From Deltaproteobacteria bacterium (GTDB lineage Bacteria > Desulfobacterota > Syntrophia > Syntrophales > UBA5619), in the NCBI GenBank assembly GCA_026388345.1, contig JAPLJY010000243.1, forward strand, positions 1 through 19,840: a stretch of 19,840 bases of DNA, in the 5' to 3' direction. The translations under genes were made by a program, and so were the position numbers. This document shows, piece by piece, positions 1 to 6,820 of this stretch; positions within the stretch are counted from its first letter, which is position 1, and each line of letters starts with the position of its first letter. The notes beneath the pieces are model-generated. The model saw nothing but the letters and a program-made list of their open reading frames with translations, searched no databases and had not been told where the DNA came from.

Positions 1-1
1 C

Positions 2-304
2 TTACGTGTGGAAATTTTATCTCCCCAGCAAGTTCGCGCGGCAGAAAAAGCTGAGCGTCAGAAGATAATCAAACAGCAAAGAAAAGCTCTCGGAAAAGAA
101 AAACAGAAACTTGAATCTCACTTTGCTCAAAAAAAGGAAAAACTTTCTGCTGTTGACAGCAAGATTTCAGGATATGCTGCTGATATAAAAGCGACGAAAA
201 AAGGTATTCATCCTGGTGAGTCTCACGATTTCGCACGCGGGAGGGCACGGTCGGGCCGGGGCCCAGTGAGGCGGAATCGAATATCTGAAAGGGAGGAAGT
301 AGGT
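2..304 (+). other. Open lysine-rich reading frame entering from the left edge, in frame with the histone-like gene
   Basis: No stop occurs in this frame from the first base to the ATG at 305, so about 100 codons are open and continuous with the following gene. The first 70 codons are rich in Lys, Glu, Gln and Ala in a pattern that could form a charged coiled coil, and they use A/T-ending codons much more than the rest of the window. From about position 215 the DNA turns G+C-rich and the translation Arg/Gly-rich, which looks non-coding. A GTG at 8 is a possible start but has no visible ribosome binding site. It could be the C-terminal part of an upstream gene, an N-terminal extension of the histone-like protein, or chance. 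I do not recognise a family. Confidence 0.3.
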
Positions 305-547
305 ATGGCGACAGCAAAGAAGGTTCCGGCAAAACCGGCGAAGGCCGCAGCAAAGGCCCCTGCCAAAACAAAGACCCCTGTGAAGGTTCCGGTAAAAGCG
401 GCAGTGAAGCCGGCCAAAACCAAGGCAAAAGCGGTTGCAAAGGCGCCGGCAAAAGCAAAGGTAAAAGCCAAAGCGAAAGCGCCGGTCAAAGCAAAAGCGG
501 TCGCCAAAAAACCGGCAGCCAAGAAACCGGCCAAAGCGAAGAAATGA
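305..547 (+). CDS. Lysine/alanine/proline-rich histone H1-like DNA-binding protein
   Basis: This encodes 80 residues, almost all Lys, Ala, Pro and Val, built from irregular repeats of KA, KAPAK and KPAK units. Such tails resemble eukaryotic histone H1 and bacterial H1-like nucleoid proteins, which bind DNA or RNA through charge rather than a folded domain. There is no recognisable globular domain. The ATG is chosen because GGAGG at 292-296 lies 8 nt upstream, although the frame stays open further upstream. A perfect 13-bp hairpin follows the stop codon. The likely role is non-specific nucleic-acid binding or compaction, inferred from composition only; low-complexity proteins of this kind cannot be assigned by homology with confidence. 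Confidence 0.7.
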   Translation: MATAKKVPAKPAKAAAKAPAKTKTPVKVPVKAAVKPAKTKAKAVAKAPAKAKVKAKAKAPVKAKAVAKKPAAKKPAKAKK

Positions 548-570
548 TTTTGACCCACCGCAGAAAAACG

Positions 571-610
571 TCCGCCGGGAACCAAGACACACTGTCAGGT
601 TCCCGGCGGA
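571..610 (+). terminator. Hairpin downstream of the histone-like gene
   Basis: The arms at 571-583 and 598-610 are perfect 13-base reverse complements (tccgccgggaacc and its complement) around a 14-nt loop, 23 nt after the stop codon. There is no T-run after the stem, so it is a weak candidate for a factor-independent terminator and may instead stabilise the mRNA 3' end. Confidence 0.5.
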
Positions 611-807
611 TAAAACCCAAGCGGGTGGGGATAGGAAGGCGGAACAGAAATGACGCAGGCGGCCGGGTAGGTAAATGACATTCAGTTGTCAATAAGAAAT
701 CTCAGGCAGGGTAAGGAAGTGGTATCTGCAAATAGAAGTGTGCAATCAGCATAGTCCCTACGCACATCAATAACATACTGATATTACTTAAATAAGGAGG
801 TGTGGCC
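611..807. other. Intergenic region before the acyl-CoA synthetase gene
   Basis: This is about 200 nt without a convincing gene. A TTGTCA at 686-691 has no acceptable -10 partner at normal spacing. The last 60 nt are AT-rich and could hold a promoter, but I cannot place one. It ends in the strong ribosome binding site AAGGAGG at 794-800. Confidence 0.4.
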
Positions 808-2331
808 ATGATGGAGTATCCTATGTTGCTGAGAACGTTCCTTTTGAGGGCGGCGAAGTATTTCCCGAAGAAGGAAGTGGTTTCCGTCTATCCCAACAAC
901 GAAATCTTCCGTTACACCTATGCCGACTACTTCAAGAGGACCTGCCAGCTCGCCCATGCCCTGGAATCCCTCGGGGTGAAGCGCGGCGATCATGTGGCGA
1001 GCATGGCGCTCAACCACCACCGTCACCTGGAACTCTATTTCGGCGTCCCCTGCATAGGGGCCGCCCTCCACACCACGAATTTCCGCCTCCCCCTGCACCA
1101 TCTGGTCCACATCATCAACCACGCCGAGGACAAGGTGATGTTCGTCGACGAGGAGCTGGCCTTCATCATCGATGCGATCAAGGATCAGTTGAAGACCGTC
1201 AAGCACTATGTCATCATGTCGCAGAGCGGCAAGATGCCCCAGACCGGGCTCTCCCCGGTCTGCCTCTACGACGAACTCATCGCTCAGTTCCCCGAGAGCT
1301 ACGACTTCCCGGACAACCTGAGCGAATGGGACCCGGCGATCATATGCTACACCTCCGCCACGACGGGCGATCCCAAGGGCGTCGTCTACAGCCACCGGGC
1401 GCTCATTCTCCACAGCTATGCGGTAGGTTTCATGTTCCGGAGTTCGGAAAGCGACTGCGCCCTGCACATCGTCCCCATGTTTCACGCAAACGCATGGGGG
1501 CTGCCCTTCGTCAGCATCAGCGCCGGCTGCAAGCAGGTCCTGCCGGGACGCGAAACGATCAACATGGCCGCCATCTGCAAGGTGATCGCCGAGGAGAAGG
1601 TCAGCTTCATGGCCGGGGTCCCCACGATCTGGCTCATGCTCTACAACTATCTGGAGGCGGGCGGCAAGTACGACTTCTCCTCACTCAAGACAATCGTCTC
1701 CGGCGGGTCGGCCTGCCCGCGTTTTCTGATGGAGGCCTTGAACGAGAAATACGGCTTCCCCATCATGCAGGCCTATGGCATGACCGAAACGACGCCGCTG
1801 GCGCTCGCCGCCATTCCGAAAGGCTCCATGGAAGACTGGCCAAGGGATAAGCTCTACGACGTCAAATCCAGCGCGGGTCTCCTGCCCCCCGGCCTCGAGA
1901 TGAAGATCATCAATGAAAAAGGTCAGGAGGTGAAGGCTGACGGGAAGGAGTGGGGCGAGCTCCTCTTCCGGGGACCCTGGATCGCCAAGGAATATTACAA
2001 GGATCCGGAGCGGTCGAAGCCCGTTTTCGAGGGGGGCTGGCTCCACACGGGCGACGTGGGGACAATCGACGAGGAGGGCTACGTCCGTCTCGTGGACCGG
2101 ACGAAGGACCTCGTCAAGAGCGGCGGCGAGTGGATTTCCTCCGTCGACCTGGAGAATCTCATCATGGCCCACCCGGCCATTGCGGAGGCCGCCGTGATCG
2201 GCATCCCCCACAGCAAATGGGTGGAACGACCGCTCGGCTGCGTCGTTGTCAAACCGGGCGCGAAGGTCACAGAGGAGAAAAATCTCCGTGAAATGGTCGC
2301 CAGCGGAAAGATTCCGGTCCCTACGGAATGA
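808..2331 (+). CDS. Acyl-CoA synthetase (AMP-forming), C-terminally truncated
   Basis: ANL-superfamily adenylate-forming enzyme expected to activate a fatty or aromatic acid to its CoA thioester through an acyl-AMP intermediate. The 507 residues show the AMP-binding loop YTSATTGDPKG (from Tyr181), the YGMTETTP adenine motif (from Tyr323), GWLHTGDVG with the ribose-binding Asp416, and RTKDLVKSGGEW (from Arg431), which is the hinge to the C-terminal domain. The protein stops after LREMVASGKIPVPTE, just where family members continue for about 35 residues with the PKTSxGKxxK motif holding the catalytic lysine of adenylation. That tail is not present in any downstream frame. ATG 808 is preferred over GTG 802 because AAGGAGG at 794-800 sits 7 nt upstream. 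The substrate is not predictable. The enzyme may be impaired in adenylation or may be a pseudogene. Confidence 0.85.
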   Translation: MMEYPMLLRTFLLRAAKYFPKKEVVSVYPNNEIFRYTYADYFKRTCQLAHALESLGVKRGDHVASMALNHHRHLELYFGVPCIGAALHTTNFRLPLHHLVHIINHAEDKVMFVDEELAFIIDAIKDQLKTVKHYVIMSQSGKMPQTGLSPVCLYDELIAQFPESYDFPDNLSEWDPAIICYTSATTGDPKGVVYSHRALILHSYAVGFMFRSSESDCALHIVPMFHANAWGLPFVSISAGCKQVLPGRETINMAAICKVIAEEKVSFMAGVPTIWLMLYNYLEAGGKYDFSSLKTIVSGGSACPRFLMEALNEKYGFPIMQAYGMTETTPLALAAIPKGSMEDWPRDKLYDVKSSAGLLPPGLEMKIINEKGQEVKADGKEWGELLFRGPWIAKEYYKDPERSKPVFEGGWLHTGDVGTIDEEGYVRLVDRTKDLVKSGGEWISSVDLENLIMAHPAIAEAAVIGIPHSKWVERPLGCVVVKPGAKVTEEKNLREMVASGKIPVPTE

Positions 2332-2455
2332 TGTCCTTGTAAAAAGTTGCAAAGGCAGCGGTTCCGGGAAGGAATAAGCGGATCTTTTTCTGGAAAGACG
2401 GCGGAAGTGATGGTAGAGTGATTTCCAAATTTTCTTAAAGAAAGGAGACGAACCG
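2332..2455. other. Intergenic region before the superoxide dismutase gene
   Basis: This 124-nt spacer contains no recognisable remnant of the missing acyl-CoA synthetase C-terminus in any frame. It ends with an AAAGGAG ribosome binding site at 2441-2447. No clear promoter hexamer pair was found. Confidence 0.4.
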
Positions 2456-3046
2456 ATGATAATATTACCGGAGTTGCCCTATGCCAAAGACGCCCTGGCG
2501 CCGGTCATCAGCGCCAACACCCTGGAGTTTCACCACGGCAAGCACCACAGGGCCTATGTTGACAACCTGAACAAGCTGGTCGCCGGAACCGATCTTGCCG
2601 AAGCCGACTTGGAGACCGTCATCAAAAAGGTCGCCGGCGATCCGGCCCGGGCGGGGATCTTCAACAACGCCGCCCAGGTCTGGAACCATTCCTTCTACTG
2701 GAAATGCCTCAAGGCAGGGGGCGGCGGTGCGCCGACCGGCGCTGTGGCGGCAAAAATCGCAGCCGCTTGGGGAGGCTATGAAAAATTCGCGGAAGAGTTG
2801 AAGAACGCCGGAGTGACGCAGTTCGGAAGCGGCTGGGCATGGCTGGTCGTCGACGGCGGTCAGTTGAAGATCACGAAAACCGCAAACGCCGACACACCCA
2901 TCGCCCACGGCGTAAAACCGCTCCTCACCCTCGACGTGTGGGAACACGCCTACTATCTCGACTACCAGAACCGCCGGCCCGATTACCTGGGCGCGGTCAT
3001 CGCCCGGCTGATCGACTGGGATTTCGTCAACGCCAATCTCGGCTGA
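2456..3046 (+). CDS. sodB: Superoxide dismutase, iron type
   Basis: Converts superoxide to oxygen and hydrogen peroxide in the cytoplasm, protecting an anaerobe during air exposure. The 196 residues span the full Fe/Mn-SOD fold. The metal ligands are visible as His26 (in FHHGKHH), His78 (in QVWNHSFYW), Asp160 and His164 (in DVWEHAYYLDY). Gln74 in NNAAQVWNH is the position occupied by the active-site glutamine of iron-type enzymes such as E. coli SodB, so iron is the inferred metal. There is no signal peptide. AAAGGAG at 2441-2447 supports the ATG. The gene is followed at once by a G+C-rich hairpin and appears to be a single transcription unit. Metal specificity could still be cambialistic. 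Confidence 0.95.
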   Translation: MIILPELPYAKDALAPVISANTLEFHHGKHHRAYVDNLNKLVAGTDLAEADLETVIKKVAGDPARAGIFNNAAQVWNHSFYWKCLKAGGGGAPTGAVAAKIAAAWGGYEKFAEELKNAGVTQFGSGWAWLVVDGGQLKITKTANADTPIAHGVKPLLTLDVWEHAYYLDYQNRRPDYLGAVIARLIDWDFVNANLG

Positions 3047-3053
3047 CCGTTTC

Positions 3054-3088
3054 AAGGGGGGGCGGGGAAATAGTCCCCCGCCCCCTTT
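3054..3088 (+). terminator. Rho-independent-type terminator after the superoxide dismutase gene
   Basis: A G-rich left arm (3056-3067) pairs with a C-rich right arm (3075-3085, core ccccgccccc) around a short loop aaatagt, followed by TTT. It starts 8 nt after the stop codon. Two extra G residues in the left arm leave slippage room. Confidence 0.7.
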
Positions 3089-3187
3089 GCCCGTACCGAT
3101 CTTGTCATAACAGCATGAATTAAAGCGTATTCCGGAAGCGCGATTCGAGAATTCTTCGGGGTCCAATTTCAATCGGGAGGGTTTCTG

Positions 3188-3376
3188 ATGAAATGCAACG
3201 TCGGGAAAACGGACCGCATCGTACGGGTCATCATCGGTCTGGCCATCATCTGGGCAGGTTTTTATTATGAGAACTGGTGGGGGGTCGTCGGCATCGTCCC
3301 GCTCGCCACCGCCATCATCGGCCACTGTCCGACCTACATACCCTTCAAATTTTCCACCTGCCGGAAGGACGATTAG
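3188..3376 (+). CDS. Small DUF2892 (YgaP transmembrane-type) membrane protein
   Basis: This 62-residue protein matches the DUF2892 pattern: an N-terminal Cys then GKTDRIVRVIIG, two short hydrophobic helices (about residues 13-25 and 30-45), and the closing signature GHCPTYIPFKFSTC. The family consists of small inner-membrane proteins, sometimes fused to rhodanese domains as in YgaP. The cysteines in CPTY and STC hint at thiol or sulfur chemistry, but no function is established for stand-alone members. GGGAGG just upstream of the ATG supports the start. A perfect hairpin follows the stop. Confidence 0.85.
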   Translation: MKCNVGKTDRIVRVIIGLAIIWAGFYYENWWGVVGIVPLATAIIGHCPTYIPFKFSTCRKDD

Positions 3377-3378
3377 CA

Positions 3379-3396
3379 GGGTGTTGAAAAACACCC
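3379..3396 (+). terminator. Short hairpin after the DUF2892 gene
   Basis: A perfect 7-bp stem (gggtgtt at 3379-3385 with aacaccc at 3390-3396) carries a GAAA tetraloop, 2 nt after the stop codon. It lacks a T-tract. It may be a terminator or an outer part of the adjacent repeat. Confidence 0.4.
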
Positions 3397-3405
3397 CGCT
3401 GGATA

Positions 3406-3523
3406 GGCTGTTCAAAAATGCTCAGCTGCAAGGCGCGCAAAAAACTGAAGAGCGATGCGTATATGGAGATACGTCGAGCGATGAGGTTTGCAGCGCAACG
3501 CAGCAGATGAGCGTTTCAGCCTG
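3406..3523. repeat. Intergenic repeat-like element with imperfect terminal inverted repeats
   Basis: About 118 nt whose ends are imperfect inverted copies: 3406-3429 (ggctgttcaaaa, then atgctcagctgc) mirrors 3500-3523 (gcagcagatgagcg, then tttcagcctg). A smaller inverted pair (cgtat/atacg) sits near the centre. The phrases GCAACGCAGCAGATGAGCG and GCTGTTCAAAAATG match my memory of a dispersed intergenic repeat in deltaproteobacterial genomes, which is recollection, not a search. It carries no gene and ends just before the radC ribosome binding site. Confidence 0.6.
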
Positions 3524-3536
3524 TTAGGGATCTTTT

Positions 3537-4226
3537 ATGCGTGCAGACACCGGGGACGACCGCAGGGGACACCGGAAGCGGCTGAAACAGAAATTCCTGA
3601 CCGCGGGGATGGAGGCCTTCCTCGACCACGAGGTTCTGGAGTTTCTACTGATTTATGCGATCCCGCAACAGGACGTGAAACCCCTGGCGAAGGATCTCCT
3701 CCGGGAGTTCGGCTCGCTTAAGGGGATCGTAGATGCGGAGATCTCCGATCTGAAAAAGGTCCCGGGAATCGGCGAGCACACGGCGGTTCTGTTCAAGCTC
3801 ATCAAGGAACTCGCCGTTCTCTACCTCAAGCAGAAGGCGAAGGAAAAGCCCCAGATCGCCTGCACGTCCGAGCTCTTCGATTTCTGCCGGACGGCGATGG
3901 GCGGGAAAAAAGACGAAGAGTTCTGCGTGATCTATCTCGACGCGCAGAACCAGATCATCGATTTTGAAACCGTTCAGAAGGGGGTCGCCAACCAGGCTGT
4001 GGTTTATCCGCGGCAGGTCCTGGAGAAGGCGCTCCGGAAGAAGGCCTCGGCGCTTATCCTCGCCCACAACCACCCCTCGGGCCATGTCCGCCCGTCGGAC
4101 GCCGACATCCGCCTCACCAAGACAATCCAGGATGCGGCCCGGATGCTCGATATCCTCGTCCACGACCACATCATCATCGGCGAAAACCGCTTCTTCAGTT
4201 TCCGCGAAGAGGGGCTGATGCCCTGA
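3537..4226 (+). CDS. radC: RadC-family JAB/MPN-domain protein
   Basis: This is a 229-residue protein of the UPF0758/RadC family. The N-terminal part (about residues 10-100) contains helix-hairpin-helix-type segments (LKGIVDAEISDLKKVPGIG), followed by the JAB/MPN metalloprotease-like domain. The zinc-binding motif is intact: HNHPSGHVRPSD with His177, His179 and Asp188, and an upstream acidic EEFCVIYLD segment. The original link to DNA repair in E. coli was later withdrawn, so the cellular role is uncertain; related proteins occur on mobile and phage DNA. The start is supported by AGGGA at 3526-3530, which lies right at the edge of the upstream repeat. The gene ends before a shared bidirectional terminator. 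Confidence 0.92.
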   Translation: MRADTGDDRRGHRKRLKQKFLTAGMEAFLDHEVLEFLLIYAIPQQDVKPLAKDLLREFGSLKGIVDAEISDLKKVPGIGEHTAVLFKLIKELAVLYLKQKAKEKPQIACTSELFDFCRTAMGGKKDEEFCVIYLDAQNQIIDFETVQKGVANQAVVYPRQVLEKALRKKASALILAHNHPSGHVRPSDADIRLTKTIQDAARMLDILVHDHIIIGENRFFSFREEGLMP

Positions 4227-4258
4227 TCCCGGAAGGAAGGTTCTGTCGAGAACAGGAT

Positions 4259-4298
4259 CACAAAAAGCGGGGATCAGGCATGACCCCCGCTTTTTGTG
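4259..4298. terminator. Bidirectional terminator between radC and the IHF-like gene
   Basis: The arms cacaaaaagcgggg (4259-4272) and its perfect complement (4285-4298) flank a 12-nt loop. The stem contains A5 on one side and T5 on the other, so it can act for radC on the forward strand and for the convergent IHF-like gene on the reverse strand. Confidence 0.9.
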
Positions 4299-4346
4299 CT
4301 TAAGATGATTTTGACCTGAATATGATGCAGGAACGAGGGACTAAGG

Positions 4347-4628
4347 CTACCGCTTGCCGTCGACCCTCTCCTTGAGTTCCTTGCCTACCTTGAAGAAGGG
4401 CAGCTTCTTGGGCGAAACCTTGATGCTTTTTCCGGTCTTGGGGTTTCTTCCCGTATAGGCGTCGTACTTCCGCACGACAAAACTGCCAAACCCTCTGATC
4501 TCGATCCGGCCGTTTTCCCCCAGTTCATCGGTAAACCCCTTGAAAACCAGATTTACCACATCAATTGCCATTTTTTCCGTCAGGTTTTCTTTTCGACTTA
4601 ACGCCTCAATGAGTCCAGATTTGTTCAT
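4347..4628 (-). CDS. ihfB: Integration host factor beta-like subunit (HU/IHF family)
   Basis: This 93-residue nucleoid protein bends DNA as a dimer. It carries the family signature RGFGSF (residues 45-50) and the DNA-intercalating arm GRNPKTG (60-66), ending in FFKVGKELKERVDGK. The RIEIRGFGSF and GKELKERV phrases are closer to IHF-beta than to HU. The start is set at the ATG ending at 4628, because AAGGAGGAGG lies just upstream on the reverse strand; a longer frame with 13 more residues has no such site. It lies 86 nt after rluB, so it may be read from the trpS operon or from its own promoter. The alpha partner is not in the window. Confidence 0.85.
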   Translation of the reverse strand: MNKSGLIEALSRKENLTEKMAIDVVNLVFKGFTDELGENGRIEIRGFGSFVVRKYDAYTGRNPKTGKSIKVSPKKLPFFKVGKELKERVDGKR

Positions 4629-4714
4629 GCCCTCCTCCTTATGATTTCCGATCACATCCATTTCCATGAACTTGTAAAAACCACGCTCGGTTTAAATAAC
4701 GTGATAATATACCT

Positions 4715-5497
4715 TTATTTTCGGCGACTATTATTTATTTTCAAATGAATGTCAAGACAATTTTTTTTCGGTTTCCGGCTTATGGCCTGGGCAAGGAGCC
4801 GGTCCACCTCCTTCCGGGTCAGCATGCGCCATGCGCCTTCGCGGACGGCATCGAGTGTGACATCCCCGACGGCAATACGGACCAGGCGGCAGATGGGATA
4901 GCCCAGCGCCTCGAACGCCCGCCGGATCACGCGATTCCTCCCGTCCGTAATGGTCAGGCGGAGCCAGGTGCTTGCCCGGTTCGTCTTTTCAAGACACACG
5001 TCCGCGGGTGCGAATCTTCCGTCGGGCAGGTCGATGCCGCTTTCCAGCATCTGCATCTCCCTCTTTCCGGGATTTCCTTCCACCTTGACACGGTAGGTCT
5101 TCGGAATCCCGTAGCGGGGATGCTGGAGACGCTGGGAAAACTCACCATCGTTGGTCAGGATGAGCAGCCCCTCCGAATCATAGTCCAGACGTCCGACGGG
5201 AAACACCCGTTCCGTGACCCCGCTGAGGAGATCCGTCACGATCGGACGCCCCTGCGGGTCATGAAGGGTCGTCACAACCCCCTGCGGTTTGTGGAGGAGG
5301 ATGTAGATCCGCTCCGTCTCGCAGGAGATCAGCCGGTCGTCCACACGGATCTCGTCCCGACCGGGATCCGCCTTCGTCCCCGGTTCGGTCACCATGACCC
5401 CGTTGACGCGGATCCGGCCCTCGGCGATCATCTTTTCCGCCGCACGGCGGGAGGCGACGCCAGCACCTGCGAGGATCTTCTGTAAGCGTTCTTCCAT
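4715..5497 (-). CDS. rluB: 23S rRNA pseudouridine synthase of the RsuA/RluB/RluE/RluF family
   Basis: Isomerises a uridine to pseudouridine in ribosomal RNA. The 260 residues start with an S4 RNA-binding domain (about 1-60, LQKILAGAGVASRRAAEKMI) followed by the catalytic domain. The motif GRLDYDSEGLLILTNDG places the catalytic aspartate at residue 105. The C-terminal residues are basic and AT-rich in coding. The gene starts 4 nt after the scpB stop codon, the usual neighbour pair in many bacteria, which favours RluB over RsuA. The exact target uridine is inferred from the family and context only. Confidence 0.9.
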   Translation of the reverse strand: MEERLQKILAGAGVASRRAAEKMIAEGRIRVNGVMVTEPGTKADPGRDEIRVDDRLISCETERIYILLHKPQGVVTTLHDPQGRPIVTDLLSGVTERVFPVGRLDYDSEGLLILTNDGEFSQRLQHPRYGIPKTYRVKVEGNPGKREMQMLESGIDLPDGRFAPADVCLEKTNRASTWLRLTITDGRNRVIRRAFEALGYPICRLVRIAVGDVTLDAVREGAWRMLTRKEVDRLLAQAISRKPKKNCLDIHLKINNSRRK

Positions 5498-5501
5498 TCA
5501 A

Positions 5502-6098
5502 CTACTCCTGTTGCTCCTGCAAATCCGGCAGCTCCGGCTGCACCTGCGGCCTCGGCAGATCCGGCTCATCCGGTTGATCCGGCAAGTCCTTCAACTCCCT
5601 GAGCGTCGGTAATTCGGAAAGGTCCTTCAGGTTGAAGACCTCAAGGAATTTTCGGGTGGTTCCGTAGATGATCGGTTTTCCGGGAACGTCCTTCCTTCCC
5701 ACGATCCGCACGATTTTCTTTTCCAGAAGCCCCTTCAGCGCGCCGCTCGCGTCGACGCCGCGGATCCGGTCGATCTCGGATTTCACGAGCGGCTGGCGGT
5801 AGGCGACCACGGCCAGGGTCTCCATGGCGGCAGGGGAGAGCATCGCAGGCCGGCCGGCCTTCAATTTCCGGATCCAGGGGGCCAGATCCGTCCGGGTCCG
5901 GAACTGGAATCCGCCGGCCACCTCTTTAAGACAGATCCCGCCTCCCCGCGCCTCGTACTCCCGCACCAGCCCCTCCAGATGCGAGACGATCTCCTTTTTT
6001 TCCGTATCGGGAAGGATTTCCACCATCCGCTCCACCGTGAGCGGCGTTTCAGACGCAAAAAGGAGCGCCTCGATCACCGCAACCTTTTCTTCCATCAT
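5502..6098 (-). CDS. scpB: Segregation and condensation protein B
   Basis: This is the kite subunit of the Smc-ScpAB condensin complex, which organises and separates chromosomes. The 198 residues contain paired winged-helix domains (MEEKVAVIEALLFASETPLT at the start, then LAVVAYRQPLVKSEIDRIRG and YGTTRKFLEVFNLKDLSELP). The tail from about residue 170 is a low-complexity Pro/Asp/Glu/Gln stretch without clear fold. Its ATG overlaps the scpA stop in an ATGA arrangement, indicating translational coupling, with GGAGG just upstream. The smc gene is not in the window. Confidence 0.95.
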   Translation of the reverse strand: MMEEKVAVIEALLFASETPLTVERMVEILPDTEKKEIVSHLEGLVREYEARGGGICLKEVAGGFQFRTRTDLAPWIRKLKAGRPAMLSPAAMETLAVVAYRQPLVKSEIDRIRGVDASGALKGLLEKKIVRIVGRKDVPGKPIIYGTTRKFLEVFNLKDLSELPTLRELKDLPDQPDEPDLPRPQVQPELPDLQEQQE

Positions 6099-6820
6099 CC
6101 CTCCACTGCCAGAAACAGTCGGATCGTCCCGAAGGGTCCCGACTGGCAGGCCCGGATCATCCGGAGCTTCATGAGCTCCAGGATCGCCAGAAACGTATAG
6201 ATGATCCGCCGCCGGTCCATCCGTTCTCCGAGAAGCTCGGCAAATGTGATCTGTCCCTCTTCCGACAGCCTCTCCATGATCTCATTGATTCGGTCGGTCA
6301 GGGACATCTTCTCGGCGTCGATCTCCAGATCTTCCTTCCGGTCAAGGCCGGCGATGATCCGGCGGAAGGCCGTAAAGAGTTCAAAGACATCGACCTCAAC
6401 CATTGCCTCATCCTCTCCCTCCACCGCAGTCGGCTCCTCCACAGCCGCGCCCCGCGTAAAGACATCCCGATCGAGAAGGGACCGGCCGTCGAGACTAAGC
6501 GCCGCCTCCTTGAAGGCCTGGTATTCCAGGAGCTGTTGGACCAGTTCCGCGCGGGGGTCCTCCCCTTCATCCTCTTCATTCTCTCCCTCCGCCGGCGGCA
6601 GGAGCAGCTTCGACTTGATGTGGATGAGCGTCGAGGCCAGCACCAGATATTCCCCGGCGAGATCCAGGTTGAGAGAGCGCATCATATCGAGGTAGGAAAG
6701 ATACTGCTCGGTGATCAGCGCAATGGGAATATTGTAGATATCGATCTCGTTTTTCCGGATAAGATAGAGCAGGAGGTCCAGCGGCCCCTCGAAGATGTCG
6801 AGTTTGATTTCATAGCTCAT
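6095..6820 (-). CDS. scpA: Segregation and condensation protein A
   Basis: This is the kleisin subunit bridging the heads of the Smc dimer. The 241 residues begin with the family signature YEIKLDIFEGPLDLLLYLI, continue through ASTLIHIKSKLLLP (about residues 62-75), then an acidic linker, and end in a winged-helix domain (FAELLGERMDRRRIIYTFLA) that contacts the Smc head. Length is normal for the family. The start overlaps the end of trpS by 11 nt and the stop overlaps scpB, so trpS-scpA-scpB-rluB read as a single transcript. Confidence 0.95.
   Translation of the reverse strand: MSYEIKLDIFEGPLDLLLYLIRKNEIDIYNIPIALITEQYLSYLDMMRSLNLDLAGEYLVLASTLIHIKSKLLLPPAEGENEEDEGEDPRAELVQQLLEYQAFKEAALSLDGRSLLDRDVFTRGAAVEEPTAVEGEDEAMVEVDVFELFTAFRRIIAGLDRKEDLEIDAEKMSLTDRINEIMERLSEEGQITFAELLGERMDRRRIIYTFLAILELMKLRMIRACQSGPFGTIRLFLAVEG

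Noticed and set aside
686..714. Promoter TTGTCA upstream of the acyl-CoA synthetase gene
   Set aside because: No -10 box with even three matches occurs at 16-19 nt spacing.
2465..3415. Long reverse-strand open frame across the superoxide dismutase gene and DUF2892
   Set aside because: It covers two well-supported forward genes, a terminator and a repeat, and its translation shows no family features.
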